Assembly (NCBI GenBank): GCA_948467695.1
Contig: CAOKFJ010000006.1
Location: 1-19,369, forward strand
DNA length: 19,369 nucleotides
From: an uncultured Allobaculum sp.
GTDB taxonomy: Bacteria > Bacillota_I > Bacilli_A > Erysipelotrichales > Erysipelotrichaceae
Direction: 5' to 3'
Below, in pieces: positions 1 to 8,079 of the stretch (the stretch's first letter is position 1; every line of letters starts with the position of its first letter). Made by a program: the position numbers and the translations under genes. The notes beneath the pieces are model-generated. The model saw only the letters and a list, made by a program, of their open reading frames with translations. It did not search any database and had not been told where the DNA came from.

Positions 1-1216
1 CCGCATCGATAAGTGCTCTGGAAATTTCCCGGATTCTGGTGAATCCCATCAGGATGACCAGCGTGCCGGAATACTGAGCCAGAAGTTGCGGGGGTTCCAG
101 AAAGAGCCTGTTGGGATTTTTGCTTGAAGCGCTGATGACCAGAAATGATCCAGACATACGGCGGTCGGTTACGGGAATATTCATTCTTTCCGGAATGGCG
201 ATGCAGGAAGTCAGTCCGCTTAGAACACGTGTGCTGATTCCCGCGTTTTCCAGGGCTTCGACTTCTTCCATTCCTCTGCCAAACACAAACGGATCGCCGC
301 CTTTCAGCCGCAGCACCCAAGGATACTGGCGGACGGCTTCAATGAGCAGCCGGTTGATTTCATCCTGTGAATGCGAATGCTTCCCCTTTCGTTTTCCCGT
401 CCGGATTTTTGTGCCGGAAATCAGATCTATAATGCTCTGATCAATCAGATCATCATAGAAAACGACTGGCGCCTGCAGGATCAGATCACGGACTTCTCTG
501 GTCAACTGCGAAGCGTTTCCGCATCCGGCACCGGCGAGAATAACTTGCGCTTTCATAACAGGGTATGCCAAACAGCCGTTTTCCTCAAAGAGATCCAGGC
601 GTTTTTCAAATTCCGGTTTCGAGAGCGGTCTGCCGATATGCAGACATTCATCAAACAGAGATCGAAAAAAGAGAGCGCGCTTCTTTTCTTCGTCCACACG
701 TTCAATCACCGTCGGACGAACAGAGCTTAGAAATTCGAGAGTCGAACGGAAATCATCTGGCAAATCCGAGCGGATCAGCTTTTTGAGATATCGCGCGGCG
801 GAAGGCGATGCGCCATTGGTGCTGATCGCAATGTTTAATGGACCGTCATGGATGATCGCGGGAAAAATGAAGGTGCAAAGCTTTGGCTGATCGACCGTAT
901 TGACGGGAATGTTTCGTTTGCAGGCGTCATGGAAAATCTGCAGATCCGTTTTTGGACAGGCAGTTGCGGAAACGACAAGCGCGGCGCCGTTCAGATCCTC
1001 TGCTTCATAAGCTTTCTGGATCATGTGAACGGAAGGCGAGTTTTGAAACTCTGCAAAGAGGTCGCTGAATGATGCGGCGACAATTCTGATCTGCGAACAG
1101 TACTCGAGCAGAATTTTCGTTTTGTGATAGGCAATATTCCCGCCGCCGACAATCAGGCAGGTTCTGTCTTGCAGATTCATATAGGCAGGAAAGCAGGAGT
1201 CTGTTTTTTCGTTCAT
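1..1216 (-). CDS. cysG: Siroheme synthase fusion: precorrin-2 dehydrogenase + uroporphyrinogen-III C-methyltransferase (3'-truncated by window edge)
   Basis: My own translation of the minus strand is open from an ATG at 1214-1216 (preceded by GAGAGGTG) for 405 codons to the window edge, so the C-terminus is missing. Residues about 12-220 match the CysG N-terminal/Met8 domain: a GGGNIA dinucleotide-binding loop at 24-29, NTVDQ (D109, equivalent to the catalytic Asp of CysG) and a CTFIFPAII...ISTNGASP block at 114-138. Residues about 223 onward match the SAM-dependent methyltransferase domain, with RLKGGDPFVFGRG at 303-315 and IPVTDRR at 347-353. The family makes siroheme from uroporphyrinogen III: two methylations, then NAD-dependent oxidation and ferrochelation in the cytoplasm. 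Odd point: the first methyltransferase motif, usually GAGPGD, reads GAGCGN (229-234). The missing part should be the end of the methyltransferase domain and perhaps a HemD domain. No sulfite/nitrite reductase gene is visible nearby. Confidence 0.9.
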   Translation of the reverse strand, partial: MNEKTDSCFPAYMNLQDRTCLIVGGGNIAYHKTKILLEYCSQIRIVAASFSDLFAEFQNSPSVHMIQKAYEAEDLNGAALVVSATACPKTDLQIFHDACKRNIPVNTVDQPKLCTFIFPAIIHDGPLNIAISTNGASPSAARYLKKLIRSDLPDDFRSTLEFLSSVRPTVIERVDEEKKRALFFRSLFDECLHIGRPLSKPEFEKRLDLFEENGCLAYPVMKAQVILAGAGCGNASQLTREVRDLILQAPVVFYDDLIDQSIIDLISGTKIRTGKRKGKHSHSQDEINRLLIEAVRQYPWVLRLKGGDPFVFGRGMEEVEALENAGISTRVLSGLTSCIAIPERMNIPVTDRRMSGSFLVISASSKNPNRLFLEPPQLLAQYSGTLVILMGFTRIREISRALIDA

Positions 1217-1585
1217 AGCAGCACCTCTCTTTTTGAAAACGGATAAAAGCGAACAGGAAAATCTGGTTCGATATGTCATGGAAAGACAGAAATATTGTAG
1301 CAGTGATGGTGAATTGTCTGTTTTCAGATAACCGTCGCAGTGCGAACAAAGCAATAGGAAGCAATAGGATGGATAGATTGGAAAGTTTATCAGTTTTCTG
1401 TTCTGAAAATGGAGATTTATTCTTTATATAAAGTGAATATTTGTGTTTTTGGCTAAAGATGGGATGTGCTCATTTTTACATTTTTTCACTATTTCGCTGG
1501 ATGCAGACAGACTGGAAATAAGAAAAGCCTGGATAACATAAGTGCGTATCCAGGCAGGATGAAAAGCATTCTTCTGCACGCGAGT
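1217..1585. other. Intergenic region between the siroheme synthase and AlbA_2 genes
   Basis: This holds the upstream region of the siroheme synthase gene (right-to-left) and the terminator of the AlbA_2 gene. A minus-strand TACAAT (-10-like) lies at 1294-1299, but only a poor -35 is visible, so a promoter there is weakly supported. A 10-bp direct duplication AGCAATAGGA occurs at 1350-1369. A 12-bp perfect palindrome CTTTATATAAAG occurs at 1422-1433, without an obvious role. I see no convincing small gene. Confidence 0.6.
1516..1555 (-). terminator. Rho-independent terminator of the AlbA_2 gene
   Basis: A perfect 9-bp stem (GCCTGGATA at 1527-1535 with TATCCAGGC at 1547-1555) is followed on the minus strand by the T-rich run TTTTCTTATTT. 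It lies about 30 bp beyond the stop codon of the 1586-3085 gene, in the correct orientation. Confidence 0.8.
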
Positions 1586-3085
1586 TTATTCTCTGTTTTT
1601 CAGTACTCTGAGGTACTGCTGTTTAGGAGAACGCGGAGTTTCGGGAAGAGTCAATTCCAGCTTTTCGTTTTGAATAAGATGACAAATATATTTCCTGTTC
1701 AAGGTATCCCATTTCAAACCAGTAAAGTCGCTGATTTCTTTTCGGCTTCGTGGGATAGAACAGAAATTCAAGATTTTTTCTTCTATGGTGGAAACAGTCA
1801 CAACGGGTCGATCCGTTTTTGCATCGTCATTTAGATCGTTAGAAGCAGACTGTACAGATGGGCGGACGCTTCCTGAACGAAGGATAACTGTAAATTCTCC
1901 ATGTTTGCTGATGAATTCCGGTTCGGGAAATCCGTACTTTCGGCATTCTTTATACATAGTGGGAATGCCTGAAAAACGGTGCTCTGTAACGTTTAGATCT
2001 TCCAGAATACGCACAAGTCTGCCGTTTCTGGTTTCAATCTGTTTTGAGCCAAGCTGTTCAACACTGCTGTTTCCATATAAGCCGCCGGGGCTGGTGATTT
2101 CAATGCGATCATCATACATTGCCACTCGGATGGAGGATTCTCGGGTATATGGACCGTAATCTCGATGAAGGAGAGCATTTAATATTGCTTCTCGCACCGC
2201 TTCGAGGGGATATTCGGGAATGTCATCGCGTTCTCCCTGTTTGTTAATCCGCGTTTGCATGCGGGAGTGCTGAGAAACAAAACTAACGGCTTCCTGAAGC
2301 ATTGTTATTATGGGACCGTTAATTCTTCTGTTTTCAAGAAAGCGAGCACCGTTAGGAGCTTGATCACCGATTTGTTTTCCCGGGATGACCAGGCAGATAA
2401 TCGAATACTCTGGAAAAGACAATTGGGGAGCTTGAGAAAAGACAAGCGTTCCAGCTAGAGTAGGATATCCCTCATAATAAACACCTGAGAAATGCAAAAT
2501 CTGGTCATCCGAAAAAACGAGTGATGAATTTGGATTATTCGCACGGTGCAGCTTGATAAATTTTTGAAGCAGGGCTTCATCAGGATATAAAAGCTGATCA
2601 CATGTGGTATATAAGTCATCCTTGAGATTTTTTCTAAATGCTTCGTATCCATAGACTTCTGTTTCTGTCATTGGTTCGTCTGAGTCGCCGACTCGAACAT
2701 ACGAACCTTTCAGTCTTCCTTTTTGTTTATAGAAAACAGGTCTGAGAGAATACTCCACTCCAGAGATTTCGGCAGCAACAACTGTTTTGTTCTCTACTTT
2801 TGCGCTGGTAATGAAAGGACGAACAACAGGATCCATTTCTTTGCATTTTTCGTTAATGGATTTTTGAAGTTTCTGAGGGTCATCTACGCCTGAAACAATA
2901 TAGCCATTCTCTTCATCGATACCGAATAAGATAATCCCTCCCTCATCCTGATTGGAAAATGAAGAGAGTGTGTCATAAATTTTTTTTGGACAATCTTTCT
3001 GTGCTTTTTTCAGTTCAAGAGTATTCGATTCGCATTTGTTTTTTTGTACCTCTGATATAAGGTGCAATAATTCTTCTTCCTGCAT
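1586..3085 (-). CDS. AlbA_2 (Schlafen-type) domain protein with HATPase_c_4-like region and C-terminal winged helix
   Basis: 499 aa, ATG at 3083-3085 preceded by a perfect AGGAGGT. Residues about 18-145 resemble the AlbA_2 domain (E-x-K at 24-26, SSFSNQDEGGIILFGIDE at 41-58, SYVRVGDSDEPMT at 128-140). Residues about 290-390 resemble the HATPase_c_4 region found with it: a putative N-box EAVREAILNALLHRDY (295-310), RIEITSPGG (327-335) and GRLVRILEDL (355-364). The C-terminal 70 residues look like a winged helix (SRKEISDFTGLKWDTLNRKY). Such proteins are often annotated as ATP-binding or DNA-binding regulators; related AlbA_2/Schlafen proteins occur in defence contexts. The function here is not known. 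It is monocistronic, with its own terminator, and a 73-bp repeat array (3120-3387) occupies its upstream region. Family call is confident; role is not. Confidence 0.88.
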   Translation of the reverse strand: MQEEELLHLISEVQKNKCESNTLELKKAQKDCPKKIYDTLSSFSNQDEGGIILFGIDEENGYIVSGVDDPQKLQKSINEKCKEMDPVVRPFITSAKVENKTVVAAEISGVEYSLRPVFYKQKGRLKGSYVRVGDSDEPMTETEVYGYEAFRKNLKDDLYTTCDQLLYPDEALLQKFIKLHRANNPNSSLVFSDDQILHFSGVYYEGYPTLAGTLVFSQAPQLSFPEYSIICLVIPGKQIGDQAPNGARFLENRRINGPIITMLQEAVSFVSQHSRMQTRINKQGERDDIPEYPLEAVREAILNALLHRDYGPYTRESSIRVAMYDDRIEITSPGGLYGNSSVEQLGSKQIETRNGRLVRILEDLNVTEHRFSGIPTMYKECRKYGFPEPEFISKHGEFTVILRSGSVRPSVQSASNDLNDDAKTDRPVVTVSTIEEKILNFCSIPRSRKEISDFTGLKWDTLNRKYICHLIQNEKLELTLPETPRSPKQQYLRVLKNRE

Positions 3086-3119
3086 ATGGACCTCCTGAAT
3101 TCTATCTCGAACGAATCCA

Positions 3120-3387
3120 GATCTTATGGTAGCTTAAGTGCAACATCCGGATTTGAGATCAAAGAACCGGATGGAATCCGGAAGTTGTCCGGATCTTATC
3201 CGTAACTTAAGTATAACATCCGGATTTGAGATCAAATAACCGGATAGAATCCGGAAGTTGTCCGGATCTTATCCGAAACTTGAGCATAACATCCGGATTT
3301 GAGATCAAAGAACCGGATGAAATCCGGAAGTTGTCCGGATCTTATCCGAAACTTCAGTTCGACATCCGGATCCTGAATCGAAGAACG
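3120..3387. repeat. Tandem array of 73-bp palindrome-rich repeats (3 full copies plus decayed ends)
   Basis: Full units are 3143-3215, 3216-3288 and 3289-3361, differing at only about 5-8 positions. A partial unit precedes them (3120-3142) and a decaying one follows (3362 to about 3387). Each unit carries several CCGGAT/ATCCGG words. CATCCGG (unit bases 2-8) pairs with CCGGATG (25-31; imperfect in copy 2). ATCCGGA (34-40) pairs with TCCGGAT (46-52) around AGTTG. An alternative stem joins AAGTT + CGGAT (40-44, 48-52) to ATCCG + AACTT (56-60, 62-66), excluding the previous one. The array fills the gap between the rpiR stop and the AlbA_2 start. There is no U-tract, so it is not a simple terminator. 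Confidence 0.92.
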
Positions 3388-3405
3388 TGAAGAAGAGCTT
3401 AAACG

Positions 3406-4161
3406 CTAGACTTCGTCGTACAGTACGTATTCGAGATATTTTCTGCTCAGGATCGTGAGAATGATTCCAAGCGCATTCAGGCTGTTTCCTTTTCCATTAT
3501 CTATAGGAAGCTGTGAGGCTTCATAGAAAAGGTGGTACTGGCTATGGCTGACCAGGGTGTTCTGCGATAAGCGTGTGACGGAACAGATCGGAACATTGCG
3601 AATGTTGAGCATGTTCAGTGTCGGGATAATACCGGGTGTTTCTCCGGAAAGGGATGTGACAATGACCAGATCGTTCGGTCCGAGAGATCTGGAAATAATG
3701 TCGAAATTGGATTCGCCATTGATGAGGTTGTTGGGCTTGCCGTAGAGGAAAAGCTCTGAAGCGAGCTGTTTGGTGTAGTTGTTCTGCACAAAACCAGTGG
3801 CATAGAGAATGAGCTTTTCGCAGCGGTCGATGTGTTCAATGAGGGGATGGAAATTGGTCTGCGCGGCAAGTTCAAACGTGCGGTGCACATCGTTTTCAAA
3901 AAGGGAGATCAGATCGCTTGGAATGATTTCGCGTGTTTCCACGTCATGCTGCATCTGGTATTTCATCTCTGAATAGCCGCGGTATCCAAGTTTCTGCGCC
4001 ATGCGCAAGACAGAGGAACGGCTCGACTGCAGCATTTTTCCCAGGTCGGTAATGGAAAGGGAACAATAGTCGTCCAAATGATCGAGAAGCGTTGTGATCA
4101 TATCTTTTTCGGTTTCATTCAAAGCATCGTAATGGAGTCTGACAGTTTCTTCAAAGCGCAT
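3406..4161 (-). CDS. RpiR-family transcriptional regulator (HTH + SIS domain)
   Basis: 251 aa from ATG 4159-4161. This start follows AAAGGA at good spacing and gives the usual RpiR beginning; an upstream in-frame start would add 21 atypical residues. Residues 1-76 form the HTH_6 domain (SITDLGKMLQSSRSSVLRMAQKLGYRG style). Residues about 105-225 form a SIS phosphosugar-binding domain (LILYATGF at 117-124; SLSGETPGI at 170-178). RpiR proteins bind DNA and respond to phosphorylated sugars. It is downstream of, and co-oriented with, the PTS/GH13 operon but separated from it by a strong terminator. It is therefore probably transcribed separately and is a plausible regulator of that operon. The regulatory link is inferred. 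Confidence 0.9.
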   Translation of the reverse strand: MRFEETVRLHYDALNETEKDMITTLLDHLDDYCSLSITDLGKMLQSSRSSVLRMAQKLGYRGYSEMKYQMQHDVETREIIPSDLISLFENDVHRTFELAAQTNFHPLIEHIDRCEKLILYATGFVQNNYTKQLASELFLYGKPNNLINGESNFDIISRSLGPNDLVIVTSLSGETPGIIPTLNMLNIRNVPICSVTRLSQNTLVSHSQYHLFYEASQLPIDNGKGNSLNALGIILTILSRKYLEYVLYDEV

Positions 4162-4236
4162 AAAAACATCCTTTCTTCTCTTCACCTTACCGTATGCAGA
4201 AAAGAAGAAAAACCGCAAAAACAAACAAGTCCGAAT

Positions 4237-4265
4237 TTTATACGTAACTGAATCGGATAATGGAA
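4237..4265 (-). promoter_or_regulatory. Possible promoter of the rpiR-type gene
   Basis: Minus-strand TATAAA (4237-4242) lies 17 bp from a weak -35-like TTCCAT (4260-4265), about 75 bp before the start codon and just after the operon terminator. The -10 is reasonable and the -35 is poor. Confidence 0.3.
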
Positions 4266-4277
4266 TGACTATGCAGC

Positions 4278-4325
4278 AAAAAAAATCCAGTCTGTCGGTT
4301 TGGGGAGAACCGGACAGACTGGATT
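4278..4325 (-). terminator. Strong terminator of the PTS/GH13 operon
   Basis: AATCCAGTCTGTC (4284-4296) pairs with GACAGACTGGATT (4313-4325), with an inner GGTT/AACC extension and a short loop. On the minus strand it is followed by an eight-T run. It starts 3 bp after the stop codon of the glucosidase gene. Confidence 0.92.
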
Positions 4326-4327
4326 GC

Positions 4328-6025
4328 TTATTTTTCAGAAAGAATCATTCGCGCTTCGTAAGGGGAAAGCGTGTCGGAGTGCTCCTGATAGTTGGAGAGA
4401 ATGATTTTTCCATCGGTTTGGAAAGGAACGGGCACTTCGTGATCGGCAAAGCTGCAGATGACGGTAAGTTCCTGATTGCCGTTTGTCCGTTTGTAGGAGA
4501 AGACATCGGGATTGTCGGCATCGAGAAGTTCATAATTGCCATCAACGAGAACGGGGAGTGTTTTGCGCAGTTCGATCAGTTTCTTGTAGAAATAGAAGAC
4601 GGAATCCGGATCTTCAAGGGATTCTTCCACGTTGATGTGCGTGCTGTCGGGATTGACATTGATCCAGGGTTTGGCTTTCGAGAAGCCGAAATAGGGTCCT
4701 TCGCCATTCCATGGCATTGGAGTGCGGGCGTTGTCGCGCGAAGCTGCATGAATGCAGGCTTCGATTTCTTCTTCGCTTTCGCCTTTGCTTCGCATGTCTT
4801 CGATGACAAATTTGGTTTCGATATCCTGGTAGTCATCGAGGCTTTCAAAGGCTACATTTTTCATACCCAGTTCTTCGCCCTGGAAGACATAGGGTGTGCC
4901 TTTCATGCCATGCAGAAGCATGCCGAGCATCTTGGCGGATTCTTTGCGGTATTTTCCATCATTGCCAAAACGGCTGACAGCGCGGGGCTGATCGTGGTTG
5001 TCCCAGTACAGGGAGTTCCAGCCGTCTTTCAGATCGATCTGCCATTTCGAAAGATTTTCTTTGAGATCATGCAGCGCTACGCGGTTGGTGGAGAACTTGC
5101 CGTATTTGCCGTAGTCGAGATGCATGTGCTCAAACTGGAAAATCATATCGAGCTCTTCGCGTTCGGGCGCGGTGAACAGAAGCGCCTGCTTGCTGGTGGT
5201 ATTGGGGGTTTCGCCTACGGTGATTGTGTCGTAATGCGAAAGAACCTGTTCGTTCATTTCATGAAGGAACTCATGAAGTCTGGGACCATTGGAGCAGCCG
5301 GCGTAATAGGATTTGGCATACGCGTACTGTCCGTTGTTGTCGGGAAATTCCATACGCTTGGAAATCAGGGAGATGACATCCATGCGGAAGCCGTCGACAC
5401 CCATATCGAGCCAGAAGCGCATCTGGTCGTATACCGCCTGACGGACTTCTTCGTTTTCCCAGTTCAGATCCGGCTGCTCTTTGGCAAAGCAGTGCAGATA
5501 GTACTGCCCGCGCTCGGGGACGTAGTCCCATGCCGGACCGCCGAATGTGCTGCCCCAGTCGTTTGGCGCAGAACCGTCGGGTTTGGGATCTTTCCATATA
5601 TAGTAGTCGGAATATGGATTGTCTTTGGATTTGCAGGACTCAATGAACCACTCGTGCTGGGAACTGGTGTGATTGACGACAAGATCCATGACAATGCGGA
5701 TGCCGCGCGCGTGCGCATCGGCAAGCAGCGCTTTGAAATCATCAAGCGTGCCGTAGATGGGATTGATGCTTTTGTAGTCGGAAATGTCGTAGCCGTTGTC
5801 GACCAGAGGGGATTTGTAGATCGGATTGAGCCAGATTACGTCAGCGCCGAGATTCTGGATATAGTCCAGACGGGAGCGAAGACCCTGCAGATCGCCGATG
5901 CCGTCATTGTTTGAATCCTGAAAGCTTTGCGGATACACCTGGTAGACAACCGATTTTTTCCACCATTTATCGGCAGAACTGCTCTGTACAGTCTGCACAG
6001 GGGAAGCGTTGTTTGAAGCAGTCAT
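4328..6025 (-). CDS. GH13 alpha-glucosidase, oligo-1,6-glucosidase (MalL)-like
   Basis: 565 aa cytoplasmic GH13 enzyme expected to release glucose from the non-reducing end of short alpha-glucosides. Conserved regions are visible: DLVVNH (114-119), GFRMDV with nucleophile D216, acid/base E272 in VGETP, and D345 in NHDQ. The Val directly after the nucleophile (V217) is the residue type associated with alpha-1,6 (isomaltose-type) rather than alpha-1,4 specificity. The block LYWDNHDQPRAVSRFGNDGKYRKES is close to oligo-1,6-glucosidases. The N-terminus has about 18 extra Ser/Asn/Thr-rich residues before the usual KWWKKSVVYQVYP, with no signal peptide. The ATG abuts the IIA stop codon (TAAATG), indicating translational coupling. 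It is the last gene of the IIB-IIC-IID-IIA-GH13 operon. Trehalose-6-phosphate hydrolase, also GH13 with Val here, is a less likely alternative. Confidence 0.92.
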   Translation of the reverse strand: MTASNNASPVQTVQSSSADKWWKKSVVYQVYPQSFQDSNNDGIGDLQGLRSRLDYIQNLGADVIWLNPIYKSPLVDNGYDISDYKSINPIYGTLDDFKALLADAHARGIRIVMDLVVNHTSSQHEWFIESCKSKDNPYSDYYIWKDPKPDGSAPNDWGSTFGGPAWDYVPERGQYYLHCFAKEQPDLNWENEEVRQAVYDQMRFWLDMGVDGFRMDVISLISKRMEFPDNNGQYAYAKSYYAGCSNGPRLHEFLHEMNEQVLSHYDTITVGETPNTTSKQALLFTAPEREELDMIFQFEHMHLDYGKYGKFSTNRVALHDLKENLSKWQIDLKDGWNSLYWDNHDQPRAVSRFGNDGKYRKESAKMLGMLLHGMKGTPYVFQGEELGMKNVAFESLDDYQDIETKFVIEDMRSKGESEEEIEACIHAASRDNARTPMPWNGEGPYFGFSKAKPWINVNPDSTHINVEESLEDPDSVFYFYKKLIELRKTLPVLVDGNYELLDADNPDVFSYKRTNGNQELTVICSFADHEVPVPFQTDGKIILSNYQEHSDTLSPYEARMILSEK

Positions 6026-6445
6026 TTATTCATCCTCGTCTTCGTCCTGGTTTCCAAACAGGACATCGTTTACATACACCATCTGCGAACGGGCTTCTTC
6101 AATGGCCATGCGGATCGCATCGGGATCGACGCCGTTTTTGCAGGTGAGAATCAGGCTGAGAACAAGCGGCAGATTCATGCCGGCAATCAGATGGAAGTTC
6201 GGCTTGCCGGCAATCTGAATGGCGGCAGCCTGGTTGACGGACCCGCCAAGCAGATCGGTGAAGATCAGGCAGTCGTCATCATCGCCGACAGTGGAAAGAA
6301 GAGCGGCAAGCTCTTCTTCCACCGGGACGTTTTTTTCGTAAGCATTGAGGACCATGATGTCGTCATGATCGGGGCAGATATAGTTGAGGGTGTTTTTAAG
6401 GCCGCCTGCCATCTGCATGTGGCTGGCAAGAAGGATTTTGGTCAT
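6026..6445 (-). CDS. PTS mannose-family IIA component
   Basis: 139 aa. The fold signature of EIIA-Man is clear: MTKILLASH with the phosphorylatable His at position 9, then MAGGLKNTL, and the FTDLLGGSVNQAA block. IIA takes phosphate from HPr and passes it to IIB. The protein ends in an unusual acidic tail (QDEDEDE). It is a stand-alone IIA, not fused to IIB. It lies 15 bp after IID and directly before the glucosidase in the same operon. Confidence 0.93.
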   Translation of the reverse strand: MTKILLASHMQMAGGLKNTLNYICPDHDDIMVLNAYEKNVPVEEELAALLSTVGDDDDCLIFTDLLGGSVNQAAAIQIAGKPNFHLIAGMNLPLVLSLILTCKNGVDPDAIRMAIEEARSQMVYVNDVLFGNQDEDEDE

Positions 6446-6460
6446 TGGAAGAACTCTCCT

Positions 6461-7282
6461 TTATACAACGAGAATGCCAAAGAAGGAGCACACCAGAGCC
6501 AGGATGATGATGGCAAAGATGACCTGAATGACACTCATTTTGCGGGATGCGAGAACTTTGTATACAGCGAAGGTAAGCAGTGCGGGCAGCAGCGCCGGCA
6601 TGATCTGATCGAGAACGCCGGTCTGGATGTTCAAAGCGACTTCGCCCATTGTGAATTCAAGACCAACCGTCATGCGGATAACGGAAGGAATCAGAGCGCC
6701 GACAACGGTCAGACCCATGATGGAGGCTGCTTCTGTGAAGACGGAAAGCTTGTCGCCAAGTGCTGTGATCATTTTCAGACCGGATGTATAGCCCAGATCG
6801 AAGAGCTTGAAGCGGACGAACAGGAAAGCGATATTCAGGATGAACCAGATGATCGCGCCGATCGGGTTGCCCTGCAGACCCATATAGGCAGCGATGGATC
6901 CCATGATTGTCGGGTAGAGAACCCAGATGAGGGTGTCGCCGATGCCGGCGAGCGGTCCCATCATGCCGGTTTTGAAGTTCTGAACCGCATCGAGAGAGTT
7001 GATGCCGTCCTTTTCTTCCATTGCCAGAGCGGCACCGAGGATGATGTTGCCCATGGCGGTGGTGGTGTTGAAGTAGCGGAAGTGGTTTTCGAGCGATTTC
7101 TGATAATCTTCATCGTTCGGATAGATTTTGCGCAGCGCTTTTTCCAGGCTGTATACAACAGCCGGTCCCTGCTGGCTTTCGTAGTTGAAGATGTTGCATG
7201 CCATCAGCATGTAGCGGAACGCCGCTTTGGTGACATCTTTTTTCGTCAGTTTGGATGGTGTGTTGCTTTCGGGTTTACTCAT
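6461..7282 (-). CDS. PTS mannose-family IID component
   Basis: Membrane subunit of the transporter, forming the sugar channel with IIC. EIID signatures are present: FNYESQQGPAVVYSLEKAL early in the protein, GMMGPLAGIGDTL in the middle, and a final hydrophobic helix (VIFAIIILALVCSFFGILVV) at the extreme C-terminus. Two ATGs are possible. The first (7289-7291) sits directly on the AAGGAG ribosome site, with no spacing. The second (7280-7282, MSKPESN) has 9-nt spacing, so I chose it, giving 273 aa; databases may use 7291. The start overlaps the IIC stop codon, so translation is probably coupled. Confidence 0.93.
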   Translation of the reverse strand: MSKPESNTPSKLTKKDVTKAAFRYMLMACNIFNYESQQGPAVVYSLEKALRKIYPNDEDYQKSLENHFRYFNTTTAMGNIILGAALAMEEKDGINSLDAVQNFKTGMMGPLAGIGDTLIWVLYPTIMGSIAAYMGLQGNPIGAIIWFILNIAFLFVRFKLFDLGYTSGLKMITALGDKLSVFTEAASIMGLTVVGALIPSVIRMTVGLEFTMGEVALNIQTGVLDQIMPALLPALLTFAVYKVLASRKMSVIQVIFAIIILALVCSFFGILVV

Positions 7283-8078
7283 CCCATTCATCTCCTTCCT
7301 CGATGATGACTGTTCCGGTCTCTGCAGCTGCAGCCGGAGCTTTTTTCATATTTGTGGTGAAGAAATAGTAGGCAAGTGCCAGACCGATGATGGAAACACC
7401 GAGCATCGGTACGTTCAGGTATGCGGAGAATACGAAACCTGCAAGAAGCATAGACAGATATTTTTTCGCCGGCATAACCTGCAGAAGCAGAGCAATACCG
7501 ACTACCGGAAGCATGTTGCCGGCGATGGAAAGACCGTTGGTAAACCATTCAGGTACAGCCGAGAGAATGAAGTTGACGATCTGTTCGCCAAAGATGATGC
7601 AAAGTGCAGTAGGAACAGCGGTGGAGAGCATGAAGATAACCGGGCCGAGCCAGAAGATGCGGTTCATTTTCTTCAGGTTGAACTGATCCAGCGCTTTTTT
7701 CGCAGCGTTGCCGACATAGGTGTTGAGCAGTTTTGCCAGTACATCAAGCTGAATGCCAAGCATGCCGACAGGAACGCCAACCGCAAGAGCGACAGCTTTT
7801 GCCTGTTCGATGTCGCCGGTGGTGCGTACAGCGACATAAATGCCGACCAGAGCCGCCAGGCCCCAGTTTGGAACCGAGCTTCCACCGATATTGGCGACGC
7901 CCAGATTCATCAGCTGGAAGGTGCCGCCGATCATCAGAGCTGTCGTCAGATCACCCATGATGATGCCGGCGGGAACAGAGATCATGATCGGAAACCAGGT
8001 CATGAGTACGAGCCCCTGCTGGTCCATGACCATCCAGCAGGCGAGCGCGATGATGAGGATTGCCTGAATGATTTCCAT
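7275..8078 (-). CDS. PTS mannose-family IIC component
   Basis: 267 aa polytopic membrane permease subunit. The family block GGTFQLMNLGVANIGGSSVP (about 51-70) is clear and is followed by repeated hydrophobic helices. The tail is cytoplasmic and acidic (IIEEGDEWDE). The start ATG at 8076-8078 is one base after the IIB stop and is preceded by GGGAGGCGAG. The reading frame overlaps the start of IID. The substrate cannot be read from the sequence; the operon partner suggests an alpha-glucoside. Confidence 0.93.
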   Translation of the reverse strand: MEIIQAILIIALACWMVMDQQGLVLMTWFPIMISVPAGIIMGDLTTALMIGGTFQLMNLGVANIGGSSVPNWGLAALVGIYVAVRTTGDIEQAKAVALAVGVPVGMLGIQLDVLAKLLNTYVGNAAKKALDQFNLKKMNRIFWLGPVIFMLSTAVPTALCIIFGEQIVNFILSAVPEWFTNGLSIAGNMLPVVGIALLLQVMPAKKYLSMLLAGFVFSAYLNVPMLGVSIIGLALAYYFFTTNMKKAPAAAAETGTVIIEEGDEWDE

Positions 8079-8079
8079 A

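Noticed and set aside
371..1364. Short frames on both strands over the siroheme synthase gene
   Set aside because: They are out of frame with a continuous 405-codon coding region that carries all family motifs.
3143..3361. CRISPR array
   Set aside because: The 73-bp units are contiguous, with no unique spacers between repeats and no cas genes nearby.
4265..5914. 549-codon frame antisense to the GH13 gene
   Set aside because: The sense strand encodes a full GH13 enzyme with all catalytic motifs. The antisense frame starts in the terminator and has no recognisable domain.
4328..6025. GH13 enzyme as trehalose-6-phosphate hydrolase partner of treP
   Set aside because: It is the last gene of a different, distant operon on the opposite strand, has no TGTACGTACA operator, and its sequence blocks are closer to oligo-1,6-glucosidases.
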